This document shows, one piece after another, positions 26,829 to 36,500 of a stretch of 64,000 nt of DNA. Source of the stretch: JASGTU01 sp963821815 (GTDB lineage Bacteria; Chloroflexota; Anaerolineae; Caldilineales; Caldilineaceae); contig CAWGFG010000006.1 of NCBI GenBank assembly GCA_963821815.1, positions 2,852,001-2,916,000 on the forward strand, read 5' to 3'. The translations under genes and the position numbers were made by a program. The first letter of the stretch is position 1; every line of letters starts with the position of its first letter. A model generated the notes under the pieces. That model saw only the letters and a program-made list of their open reading frames with translations. It did no database searches and was not told the origin of the DNA.

Positions 26829-27182
26829 ATGATAGAGAAATTGAAGTGGTTTAACGTGGGATTGCGCGGGCTAATGGAACTGGGTCTCGTCGTGGCACTG
26901 GGTTACTGGGGTGCGCAACTTGGTAAAAGCACGGGCGCTAAGTTGCTGCTTGGATTGGGCGTACCAACACTAGTTTTTGGCTTCTGGGGTACAGTCGATT
27001 TTCATCAGGCAGGTAGTGCGGCTGAACGACTCCGCCTCGGCGAAGAAGTCATTGTTACCGGTTTGGCTGCAGGCGCCTGGTACGCCGCTGGGCAACATGC
27101 TCTTGGCTGGGCTTTGGGCATAACATCAATTATTCACCACATTTTGGTTTACGTACTTGGCGGTACATTATTGCAACACTAG
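26829..27182 (+). CDS. YrdB-like (DUF2568) membrane protein
   Basis: A 117-residue four-segment membrane protein. The pattern LKWFNVGLRGLMEL near the N-terminus and FGFWGTVDFHQ mid-way match DUF2568/YrdB proteins of Bacilli. Function unknown in this family. GAGGAGGGG precedes the ATG. It is 73 bp upstream of a CPBP protease gene on the same strand. Confidence 0.82.
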   Translation: MIEKLKWFNVGLRGLMELGLVVALGYWGAQLGKSTGAKLLLGLGVPTLVFGFWGTVDFHQAGSAAERLRLGEEVIVTGLAAGAWYAAGQHALGWALGITSIIHHILVYVLGGTLLQH

Positions 27183-27255
27183 CGCAAGAACAAGAATCTC
27201 AAAGCCGGAACATACTGCCGGACAATGGCAGTATCTTAGTATAGGAGAATCTCTC

Positions 27256-28068
27256 ATGAGTTTATGGCTGCCCTGGCTCCGCATTGCTTTAGGCATTCTG
27301 ACCTATATTGTAATTGCATTAGGAGCCTCTTATTTTATCCGAAAAGTCGGCGAAGACATTAAGTCTTTCAAGGGGCGTTCCTCGCTACTCGTTCTTGCTA
27401 TTGGAATGATTGCCAATCTTTGCATTTTGTTTGTCACAATTTTGTTAGTGAGATTTCTTGACAGGCGCTCCCTCGCGGCTCTAGGACTTTCCTTCAGTAA
27501 TAGGGACGCGGTATTTTCCACCACAGCCATACTCGTTATCTGTGGGTTGGCATTGGCCTTCATTTTGTACTTGAACAAAACCGGAAAGAATCAGATCGGA
27601 ATTCAGTCACCGCTTAAGGGATCTACTGGGAAATGGGGAGGGTTGGCTGTCTGGGCAACGCTTTTGGTTGTCGCCCTTCAGGAAGAAGTCTTGTTTCGCG
27701 GCTATTTGACCTTGAATCTGCTCAATTTTGGACCGCTGGTCATCATTGCTGTAACCACCCTAATCTTCGCAGGAATTCACGTTCTTACCAATCGTGTCAA
27801 TTTTTATCAGTTTTCAGGTTGGCTGATTGGCGGTGCCGTATTGTCATTCGCCTACCTAATCACAGGGACGCTTTGGGTACCGGTGTTACTTCATTTCGCC
27901 ACCGACATGATCAATGTACTGTTTTTTGACATTATGGGTGAATTCTCGTTGTTTGAGATCAATCCTTCTCTGAATGCAGAGCACCGGATTGGCTATCGAG
28001 TCATGTACGCCTTAGCTCTCGTGATAGCTTTACTCGTGTTCTTTGGCCCAAGCCTATCCATCGCATGA
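27256..28068 (+). CDS. CPBP-family intramembrane glutamic protease
   Basis: A 270-residue polytopic protein of the CPBP/Abi (CAAX protease and bacteriocin-processing) family. The catalytic motif EExxxR is QEEVLFRGY, about two-thirds along, followed by GIHVLTN and the second conserved His in LLHFATDM. Members cleave within membranes, including prenyl-protein processing, bacteriocin self-immunity and Rce1-like roles. ATG at 27256 has AGGAGA upstream; the frame extends further 5' but without support. A broken homologue faces it 220 bp downstream. Confidence 0.9.
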   Translation: MSLWLPWLRIALGILTYIVIALGASYFIRKVGEDIKSFKGRSSLLVLAIGMIANLCILFVTILLVRFLDRRSLAALGLSFSNRDAVFSTTAILVICGLALAFILYLNKTGKNQIGIQSPLKGSTGKWGGLAVWATLLVVALQEEVLFRGYLTLNLLNFGPLVIIAVTTLIFAGIHVLTNRVNFYQFSGWLIGGAVLSFAYLITGTLWVPVLLHFATDMINVLFFDIMGEFSLFEINPSLNAEHRIGYRVMYALALVIALLVFFGPSLSIA

Positions 28069-28104
28069 AATTGCCGCAGTTCGTCACAGCTATAGGTAGA
28101 AGAG

Positions 28105-28131
28105 ATGGTAATCTGCAGGTGGCATTACCAT
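28105..28131 (+). terminator. Possible weak hairpin after the CPBP gene
   Basis: ATGGTAAT and ATTACCAT are perfect 8-bp arms around an 11-base loop, 36 bp past the CPBP stop. There is no following T run, so a terminator role is only a suggestion. Confidence 0.3.
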
Positions 28132-28290
28132 ACTGATTGCATCCTTCGCTTAATTGCATGCAGAACTCTAGCGCGTCGCAAGTGTTCGATTCCCCGCAGT
28201 GAATCCTAGACTTTCGTCCGAAAAGCTGAATGACTCAGCCAAAACCGCTTCCGCTACGATTAACACAACGGGGCTGCCATCCTAACCACT

Positions 28291-29183
28291 TTATCCGGAG
28301 GTGGCAGGCTCCATTTGATTACGACCAAAGAGAGGCCTGACCGAGCCAGGCGGGTTGTCATAGACCGCTATGGGGAACTCAAGTCGAAGCACGTTACCCC
28401 GACGCCCTGCGCGCAGGTATACGTAGCCGAGCACCAGGGCAATCACCACAAAGCGGAATGCCATCCCAATGAGCCCGCCTTCCGGGCCAAATGCGCCGCC
28501 CATCAGCGGATCGAAGCCGACGACCGACTGTTGATAAATCAGAGCGCTATGATGCGTCCCACTGACGCCAAAACCCAGGATCGGACCTTGAACGTAGTTC
28601 CAGCTGAAGTGCATGCCAAGAGGCAGCCAAATATTGCGACCAGCGAAAAACGCAATGCCGTACATCAGTCCGCCCAGTGCGTTGCCAAATGCCGTGATGG
28701 GGCTGGCGCCGGGATTGCGAATATGCACCCAGCCAAAGAGCGCCGCGATTGCCAAAATTGCTGGCCATTTTCACCAGACCAGCACCTTGTCTATCCGGCT
28801 TACGTAGGTGCCGCCAAGCCTTCGCGTCAACAGGAGCGCGATGACTAGAGCTAAACCAATGTAGATACCGTTCAGCTGCAGTGAGCGTGAGATTATTTCT
28901 TCAAAAGTGGCCCCGAACAGATTATTCTTAGCCCAATATACAAGCTCACTCCACTCAAATACGACCTTGTCGATCGCAACCGCCCCGATCAGCCAGCCAA
29001 CCACAAATATGCCTACCATTGCGATGGCCGAGATTGCGACACCAGCCACAAATCCCCCAGCGACCACCAATGGATGGTGAAGCCCAGGCCCTTGTGCACG
29101 AATTGTCTACGCCAGATCCAGTAGGGGATCGCAATGAAGGCGGATATCAAGGCGCTTCCGAGCATAAGTTGAATGAAATCCAT
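28291..29183 (-). pseudogene. Broken CPBP-family intramembrane protease
   Basis: From the ATG at 29183 (AAGG upstream) the frame encodes a membrane helix and then KGLGF. The reading frame shifts by one near 29075 to continue as VVAGGFVAGVAIS. The catalytic EExxxR motif survives (TFEEIISRS). An in-frame TGA at 28771-28773 then interrupts the protein between LVW and KWPAIL, after which the His motif (FGWVHIRNPG) and LGMHFSWNY follow to a normal end at 28291. One frameshift plus one nonsense codon indicate a recently inactivated gene. Confidence 0.85.
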
Positions 29184-29541
29184 ACGAGACCTTTCTGGCG
29201 TTTACGCGATAGAAGAGAGCTGGCGGCGAACTGCGTACGACGGCTTCTACTAAGGCAGAATGCGTGTCTGTCTGGCAGCACGAGCGGAGTTTATCCCGCT
29301 ATACTTGCCAGATGGTACTTTTTACACTCATCATCAACTGCATGTCAACTGGCGCAATGTACGCAGACGCTTACTATCGGCGACCATCGTCGAATCATAT
29401 CACGCTGTGGAACATGGCTTAGGCGGCTATAACAGTAGGTTTTTTGAGTTGTCTCTGATCGGGCTGCGATTGCTTAGTAATCGTTTCATTTAGTAGCAGA
29501 TGCAGGATATGTGCAGGAGACATGTACGGCAGACAGGTGCT
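29184..29541. other. Intergenic region, no gene seen
   Basis: About 358 bp between the broken CPBP gene and the PLD-like gene. Short ORFs here have no ribosome sites or recognisable sequence. It presumably contains the promoter of the former CPBP gene. Confidence 0.4.
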
Positions 29542-31548
29542 CTATTGAGCCTCCGCCCAGTCCCACCAGAAAGCCTGGCTCAGACGCTCATACACGCCAG
29601 GTGAGTCCGTCATGAGCACCACCTCGCGGTTGACCTTATTGCTGACCTCGCCGCCGTTAAGGCTGCCTACGGCGGACCAGCGCTCCTCGCCGATGCGCAC
29701 CAGCACGAGTTTGCCGTGCAGCCCGCCACCTGTGGGATTCACCAGTTGCACGTCCATGTCGAGCCCTTCATTCGCGGCGATGGCTAGCACATAGTCGGCG
29801 GTGGCTCGGTTGCTGCGATCTTGCCCGGCATCGTCGAACGCTGCATCCAACAAGATGCGCACTTTCGCACCGCGTCGTGCTGCGTTGAGGATGCGGTGCA
29901 GGCGTGGATTTGGATCTGCGGTAGGGTTACTGTCCGCGTCGCCCCAGTACTTGTCCTCGTACAGTTGCGCCAGGAGGATTTCATCGCCGGCGCCTGCACG
30001 ATCGAGTAGGGCCAACAAACCATCGTCGGGACGCATGGCGTTTTCCGGCGCACTGACGACGACGTAGCGTGCCGCCTCATGGAACGTTTGCGCTTCTGCA
30101 AAAGGCGCGGAGAGGACGGGATAGATCGGCGGAGCAGGCAACTCGAAGTCGATAGGCGGCTTCCCATACTTGGGATGGTCCGGGTCATAGGGGCGCAGGT
30201 CGAGGAAGACTTCGGGCTGCCAGTCGACGTTGAACAGGGCGCTTAGGCCATACGCAACCGAACTGGCATCGGTAATGAGACCGTAGCCTCGGCGGCCTCC
30301 GCTCGGCACGGCGGACGTCACGGGCGCGGCTTCCCAAGTCAAGTTTTCGCTCGTGACAAAGGAATGGGCGCCGTCGATGATGCCATATTTGGCATGCACG
30401 TAACGGTAGCGCGGTTGGTAACCCTTTGGCGCGTCATCAGTAGCAGCCATGTAACGTACTTCCCCGCCCGCCTCGGCGATCTGTGTAACACACCAGCGCT
30501 GCAAGTCCGAGATGCCGCCGACGGGCGCGCCTTCCAGCAGCACACGTACCTGCACGCCCCGCTCCACAGCACGAGCAACGGTCTCGGCCAACTGAGGATG
30601 CTCCAACACATATAAGCTGAGGTCGATGGAGTGTTGCGCACCGGCTAGTGCGTTGCGAAGCGGCTCATATAATCCTTCTGGCGCAATCATGACCGTGGTA
30701 GAGGCTGTTTCAGCGCTGTGCAGCGGTCGCAGGAATGCATCAGTCTCCCAGCCCGGAAAGGCGACTCTGCGACCCCAGTCCAGATCAGCGAGGTCGCTGG
30801 ACCAATCCGTTACCCGGTTGGTATCGATAGGCAACCCTGTCTCCGGATCCCGTTTCCGCTGCAGCACTTGCCCGGCAGCACTGATCGCGCCGTGCGTGTA
30901 GGCGTAGACCGGCGGTCCCTCCCAGTCCTCCATAGTGTACGTCGTGCTGCCGTACAAGAGCGTGTCGACGGCTTGCCTCTGCCTGTTGCGCAATTGGATA
31001 TACCCACGTTCATTTGTCAGCGCCAAATCGCCTAGCAGTTGCAGAGAGGCGTCATCCGTTGTCGAATCCCACACACAATCGGGCTGATGCCCAAAGCTCT
31101 GTCGGAATGCCTCCGCCTCTGCTGCGCACCAAATACGCTGCCCAGGCAAAAGCGTCAGCGTAGACGTCATCGGAAATGTCGCATGGCGTGTTGCGGTCGA
31201 CAGTTGCCAGCCCGCCAAATTCTGCGCACCGTCGCCTGTGTTCCATAGCTGTACGGCTTCGTCCGCCTCACCGCTGATTGCACTGTCGATGTGTGCGGCG
31301 GAGATGACCACTGTGGACTCGGGCATTGAAAGCTGCGGCAGCAGTATCGTGGTGGATCTGTCATTAGGCGGACTAGTCTGTGCACGTGCTGAGTATCCAG
31401 TGCAGATAACCGCGACGATTGCCAGGGCAATTGCAATCAGCGGCATACAGGCTGTATTCCGGCGGGAGCGCAGCTTAGGGCTAAACGGAGCAGGACGGAT
31501 AAAGTGGCTCACGATACACGTTTGGGGTTGGATTGGAAGGCTCTTCAT
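29542..31548 (-). CDS. Secreted phospholipase-D-like protein with N-terminal lamin-tail-like domain
   Basis: A 668-residue exported protein. A basic head and a hydrophobic stretch ending in YSARAQ (about residue 60) form a signal peptide. A beta-rich lamin-tail-like domain follows (about 75-230, with NTGDGAQNLAGWQL). Two PLD halves come next. The first HKD motif is intact (HAKYGIID, then TSEN). The second reads HGKLVLVR, with Arg in place of the Asp, then GSLNGG. Active enzymes hydrolyse phosphodiesters of lipids or DNA using both motifs. The ATG at 31548 is chosen over a TTG five codons earlier; a Met at the signal peptide itself (31443) is another option. Partial copies lie at 24.3 and 25.1 kb. 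Confidence 0.85.
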   Translation of the reverse strand: MKSLPIQPQTCIVSHFIRPAPFSPKLRSRRNTACMPLIAIALAIVAVICTGYSARAQTSPPNDRSTTILLPQLSMPESTVVISAAHIDSAISGEADEAVQLWNTGDGAQNLAGWQLSTATRHATFPMTSTLTLLPGQRIWCAAEAEAFRQSFGHQPDCVWDSTTDDASLQLLGDLALTNERGYIQLRNRQRQAVDTLLYGSTTYTMEDWEGPPVYAYTHGAISAAGQVLQRKRDPETGLPIDTNRVTDWSSDLADLDWGRRVAFPGWETDAFLRPLHSAETASTTVMIAPEGLYEPLRNALAGAQHSIDLSLYVLEHPQLAETVARAVERGVQVRVLLEGAPVGGISDLQRWCVTQIAEAGGEVRYMAATDDAPKGYQPRYRYVHAKYGIIDGAHSFVTSENLTWEAAPVTSAVPSGGRRGYGLITDASSVAYGLSALFNVDWQPEVFLDLRPYDPDHPKYGKPPIDFELPAPPIYPVLSAPFAEAQTFHEAARYVVVSAPENAMRPDDGLLALLDRAGAGDEILLAQLYEDKYWGDADSNPTADPNPRLHRILNAARRGAKVRILLDAAFDDAGQDRSNRATADYVLAIAANEGLDMDVQLVNPTGGGLHGKLVLVRIGEERWSAVGSLNGGEVSNKVNREVVLMTDSPGVYERLSQAFWWDWAEAQ

Positions 31549-31782
31549 CACGGCAAAGCACAAAACAGTGATGATTCGGCTATCTTCGTCAGATCGGACG
31601 GCTTAATCGTTTGATACTGGTAGTATACTGTATATGGAAACGCAATCCTATAGATATACACTCCCTATATGGTTGCACAGGACCGCTCATGTAGGAATCA
31701 GGTTCAGTGAGGGTATCATTCCACACGAAGCAAGTTGGCGCTTGCATACTCACAAGATGTCGACCACAGAAGGGAGATTCAT

Positions 31783-33174
31783 ATGGCTACGAAAGAACAG
31801 AGTAGACTCGGCGCAATGGACGACATGGACGGACCGGCGACCCACGAGGAGTTGAATCCCTTCAAGATTGCAAGCATGCAGTTTGAATCTGCCTGTCGCT
31901 ATCTGCCGTCCCTGGACGAAGGCCTCCTACAGTCGCTGCTGCGACCTGATCGAACCACGATCGTAGAATTTCCTGTGGAATGCGATAACGGCGAAGTGCA
32001 CAATTTTGTCGGGTTTCGAGTTATTCACAGCCGCGCCAGAGGACCGGGCAAAGGCGGCATTCGCTATCACCAGAATGTGACCATTGACGAAGTGAGGGCG
32101 CTTGCCTCGTGGATGACCTGGAAATGCGCTGTTGTGGATATCCCGTTCGGTGGCGCCAAAGGCGGTATTGTCATCAACCCAAAGGAGTACACCAAAAGCG
32201 ACCTGCGCAAGATTACGCGACGATATGTGGCAGAGTTGGTCGACTACTTTGGGCCGTATAAGGACATTCCTGCGCCGGATGTCAATACGAACGCAGAGAC
32301 CATGGCCTGGATCTACGATACCTATGCTATGTTGAACCCGGGTCACAACAGCCTGCCGGTAGTCACTGGCAAACCGCTGGATATCGGCGGTTCGCAGGGT
32401 CGCAACGAGGCCACAGCCTATGGCTGTCTGGTGGCGACGAAGCAGCTGTTGTCCCATGGTGCGGTGGCAGATTTGGACTCAGTAAAAGGCGCAACCGTGG
32501 TCGTCCAAGGATATGGCAACGCAGGTTCCATTGCGGCGCAGCTCTTCGCCGAAGCGGGCGCGAAAATAATTGCCGCCAGCGATACGGGCGGCGCCATCTA
32601 TGCACCGAATGGTATTGACCCTGTAGCGGTGCTGGAGCACAAGCGCGAGACCGGTTCAGTCATCGGCGCTATGGGTACGCAATCGATCTCACCGGACGAA
32701 CTACTTACCCTTGAATGCGATATTCTTATTCCTGCCGCGCTGGAGAATCAGATACGCGGCGACAATGCGGACTATATCCGCGCCAAGGTCATCGCAGAGG
32801 CAGCCAATGGGCCAACCACGCCAACGGCAGATCGCATACTCCACGCAAAGGGCATTCATGTGCTGCCCGACATCCTGGCCAATGCCGGTGGTGTCACGGT
32901 CAGCTACTATGAATGGGTGCAGAATATCGAAAACGAGCAGTGGGACCTGGACGAAGTGCACGCGAAGTTGACGCGTAAGATGCAGCAGTCTACGGACGCA
33001 GTGCTTGCGGAGCAGGAGCGCATCAACAATAATCTGTACGGCATTCGTCAGGAGCGTATAGCGCAAGGCCTCGGCGATGATAAGCTGGAACCGGTGGATT
33101 TGCGTACGGCAGCCTATGTGTTGGCGGTGTGGCGCGTAGCCGAAGTCACATCCCAGCGCGGCATTTGGCCGTAG
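31783..33174 (+). CDS. gdhA: Glutamate dehydrogenase (Glu/Leu/Phe/Val dehydrogenase family)
   Basis: A 463-residue NAD(P)-dependent glutamate dehydrogenase, interconverting glutamate with 2-oxoglutarate and ammonium. The substrate pocket is GKGGIRYHQNV and KCAVVDIPFGGAKGG, with the catalytic Asp in PAPDVNT. The Rossmann loop is VVQGYGNAGS. Length suggests a hexameric small-type enzyme. The ATG at 31783 follows AGAAGGGAG; an in-frame upstream start is disregarded. The gene is followed by glutamate synthase, so ammonium assimilation genes cluster here. Confidence 0.93.
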   Translation: MATKEQSRLGAMDDMDGPATHEELNPFKIASMQFESACRYLPSLDEGLLQSLLRPDRTTIVEFPVECDNGEVHNFVGFRVIHSRARGPGKGGIRYHQNVTIDEVRALASWMTWKCAVVDIPFGGAKGGIVINPKEYTKSDLRKITRRYVAELVDYFGPYKDIPAPDVNTNAETMAWIYDTYAMLNPGHNSLPVVTGKPLDIGGSQGRNEATAYGCLVATKQLLSHGAVADLDSVKGATVVVQGYGNAGSIAAQLFAEAGAKIIAASDTGGAIYAPNGIDPVAVLEHKRETGSVIGAMGTQSISPDELLTLECDILIPAALENQIRGDNADYIRAKVIAEAANGPTTPTADRILHAKGIHVLPDILANAGGVTVSYYEWVQNIENEQWDLDEVHAKLTRKMQQSTDAVLAEQERINNNLYGIRQERIAQGLGDDKLEPVDLRTAAYVLAVWRVAEVTSQRGIWP

Positions 33175-33204
33175 ACACGGCAGCATTCCTTTTTAGCTCC
33201 ATTT

Positions 33205-33240
33205 GTGCAGCTTGCTTTTACGCCTAATAGCAAGCTGCAC
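33205..33240 (+). terminator. Hairpin after glutamate dehydrogenase
   Basis: GTGCAGCTTGC and GCAAGCTGCAC form a perfect 11-bp stem around a 14-base loop, 30 bp past the gdhA stop. No strong T tract follows, so it may be a terminator needing help or a 3'-stabilising structure. Confidence 0.5.
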
Positions 33241-33272
33241 GTCCAATTTATCCCGGGTTCAAATTTTGCGGG

Positions 33273-33300
33273 TTGCCATCCTGTGCAACTGTAGTATAAT
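33273..33300 (+). promoter_or_regulatory. Sigma-70-type promoter for glutamate synthase
   Basis: TTGCCA (33273) and a consensus TATAAT (33295) are 16 bp apart, downstream of the gdhA hairpin and pointing to gltB. Transcription would begin near 33307, leaving a leader of about 290 bases. Confidence 0.6.
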
Positions 33301-33306
33301 CTTATG

Positions 33307-33596
33307 CCAAATCATGACAGTCGAATTACGGTTGTCGCTTCTGTAGTAGTAGTCCTTCATTCAACAGAGACGTTCAACGACTGACGTCCAGTTGGTCCAG
33401 CGCCGGGCCGGATGCAATATTCTTGATTTCTGGAAATTGCCAGGTACGGCGTACCCCTGCGTCCCCAGGCGGTAGACAGAGCATTATCCCCGAGAGTAGT
33501 GCACAGTAGAATCGGGTACTTGCCACTTCGCGCATGCTATGTGCGGTATTACTATACGCCTCACCTGTAAAGGGGACGGTTGCAAAGGAGTAGAAC
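33307..33596 (+). other. Long 5' leader of gltB
   Basis: About 290 bases between the predicted start of transcription and the GTG of gltB, with no ORF I can support. It contains several GC-rich complementary segments. I do not recognise a glutamine, glnA-type or other riboswitch here, but the length is unusual and compatible with leader regulation. Confidence 0.4.
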
Positions 33597-36500
33597 GTGA
33601 ACAGCGAATCAAGCGGCTGCGGCCTTCAGCTACAAAACGGTCTGCCAGTCAAACAGGGGTTATACGATCCCCGCTTCGAGCATGACGCTTGCGGCGTCGG
33701 GTTCGTGGTCCACGTGAAGGGTGAGCGGTCCAACAAAATCGTCCGCAATGCGTTGACCGTGTTGCACAACTTGGACCATCGCGGCGCCGTTGGCGCAGAG
33801 GAGAATACCGGCGATGGCGCGGGCATCCTGCTACAGATCCCGCACGAGTTCTTCCAGCGCGTTTGTTCTGGTTTAGATATCAGTTTGCCGGAACCAGGCG
33901 AATACGGCGTCGGCATGATGTACCTTTCGCAGGACGCTGCGCAACGCGCTAAGTGCATGAGTGTGGTCGAGCAGCTTGTGCAGGAAGAGGGCCAGGAGGT
34001 GCTGGGATGGCGCCATGTTCCGACCAATCCCAACGATTTGGGCAAAGGCGCCAGGGCGCGCATGCCAGCCGTCTATCAGCTATTTATCGGCCGCAATGAT
34101 GATGATTTGCCCAATACAGATGGGCTTGCCTTCGAGCGCAAGCTGTATGTTATCCGTCGTCAGGCAGAGAATGCCGTCCTCGCGATGCGGGCGGCTGATC
34201 TGTCCGCAGTAGGCGATCTATTCTATTTCGCTAGTCTCTCCAGCCGCACGGTTGTCTACAAGGGAATGCTGCTGACGGACCAACTGACGAAGTTCTTCCC
34301 TGACTTGCTGGAACACGACGTTAAGTCCGCCATTGCCATTGTCCATTCACGCTTCAGCACCAACACCTTTCCGAGCTGGGAGCGTGCGCATCCATATCGG
34401 TACATGATCCATAACGGCGAAATCAACACCTTGCGCGGCAACGTCAACTGGATGACCGCCCGCGAATCTATCCTGGCATCAGACCTGTGGGGCGACGATA
34501 TTCGGAAGATCATCCCCGTCATCGACCAGACGGGCAGTGACTCGTCCATGTTCGATAACTGCCTGGAGTTCCTCTCCTTGTCCGGTCGTTCGTTGCCGCA
34601 TGTCATGATGATGATGATTCCCGAGCCGTGGTCTAACCACGAGAGCATGACGCCGGATCGTCGTGCGTTCTACGAATACCACAGTACCATGATGGAGCCC
34701 TGGGATGGGCCTGCGTCCATCGCCTTTACCGACGGCGCCATTGTCGGTGCGTCGCTGGACCGCAACGGCCTGCGACCTTCGCGCTACTATGTGACCAAGG
34801 ACGATATGGTCGTCATGGCCTCGGAAGTCGGCGTGCTGGAAATCGAACCGGAAAACATACTGGAGAAGAAGCGACTGGAACCGGGACGGATGTTCCTGGT
34901 CGACACGGTGCAGGGGCGCATCATTTCGGATGACGAGCTCAAGTCTACCATGGCAGCCGAGCATCCCTATCAGGAATGGCTCGATACCTACATGGTCGAC
35001 CTGGAGGAAATCGAGGACGGTCAGCACATCCCGCCGCCGCCGCTCTCCCGGGTCATCGAACGGCAGCAGGTTTTTGGCTACACGTACGAGCAATTGCGAA
35101 AAATCCTTGGGCCAATGGCCACGGATGGTGTGGAGCCTGTGGGCGCCATGGGCAACGACACGCCACTAGCCGTGCTCTCTGACATGCCCCAGTTGCTCTA
35201 TAACTATTTCCGCCAGCTCTTTGCGCAGGTCACCAACCCGCCTATCGACGCCATTCGCGAGGATATCATCACGGATACCGGCGTGAACATGGGTACCGAG
35301 TTGAACATTCTACAGACGCTGCCCGAGAACTGCCGGCAGATTCGCATCGAGACGCCGGTTTTGACCAACGAAGAGTTGTCCAAGATTCGCGATTTGGACC
35401 GCAAATATTTCCGTTCCGAAACCTTCAGTATTCTCTTTGACCCAGACGAGGGCAGCGAGGGCATGGAGAATACGCTGCAGCAGATCTTCGCAGACGTCGA
35501 CGAGGCGATCGAGGGTGGCGTGAACATTCTGGTGCTCTCAGACCGCGGAGTTCATCAGAATCGGGCGGCGATTCCAGCTTTGCTGGCTGTCTCTGGCCTG
35601 CACCATCACCTCATTCGCACCGGCAAGCGCACTCAGGTCACACTGATCCTCGAGTCTGGCGAGCCGCGCGAGGTGCACCACTTTGCCGTCCTCATCGGCT
35701 ATGGCGCCAGCGCCATCAATCCGTACTTGGGATTTGAGTCGTTGGAAGTCATGGTGCAGGAGGGGATGCTGAACGGCTTTGACGTACCGACTGCCCATTA
35801 CAATTATCGCAAGGCGCTTATCAAGGGCATCGTAAAGACGTGTTCCAAGATGGGCATTTCGACCATACAAAGCTACTGCGGCGCACAGATATTTGAGGCG
35901 CTAGGCTTAAAACAGGAGTTCGTGGACAAATACTTCACCTGGACACCGACGCGTGTGGAAGGCATCGGCATCGAGGAAATTGCGCAGGAGACCATCCGTC
36001 GCCATCACAAAGCCTTCCCACAGCGGTCGCCCAATGGCGAGGTGCTGCCGGCAGGCGGTGAATATCAGTGGCGGCATGACGGAGAGCGCCATCTGTTCAA
36101 TCCGCAGACGATTCACTTTCTGCAGCAGGCCACACGCAGCAACGACTACAGCGTCTTCAAGCTTTATTCTTCGCTGGTCAACGACCAGGATCGCAAGACG
36201 ATGACGTTGCGCGGTCTGCTGGATTTCAAGTTCCTGGACGAGCCGATCCCGCTGGACGAGGTCGAGCCGGTGGAATCTATTGTGAAGCGCTTCAAGACCG
36301 GCGCCATGAGCTACGGCTCCATCAGCAAGGAGGCGCATGAAGCGCTGGCGATCGCCATGAACCGCATCGGCGGTAAGAGCAACACCGGCGAAGGCGGCGA
36401 GGACCCACAACGATACATTCAGCTGGAGAACGGTGACAGCAAGAATAGCGCCATTAAGCAGGTGGCATCCGGACGCTTCGGTGTGACCAGCGAATATCTA

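Noticed and set aside
28771..28773. TGA in the CPBP remnant as a selenocysteine codon
   Set aside because: The position is a non-catalytic loop in this family, no SECIS-like stem follows, and the same gene also has a frameshift.
29260..29493. 77-codon plus-strand ORF between the CPBP remnant and the PLD-like gene
   Set aside because: No ribosome site, no recognisable sequence, in a probable promoter region.
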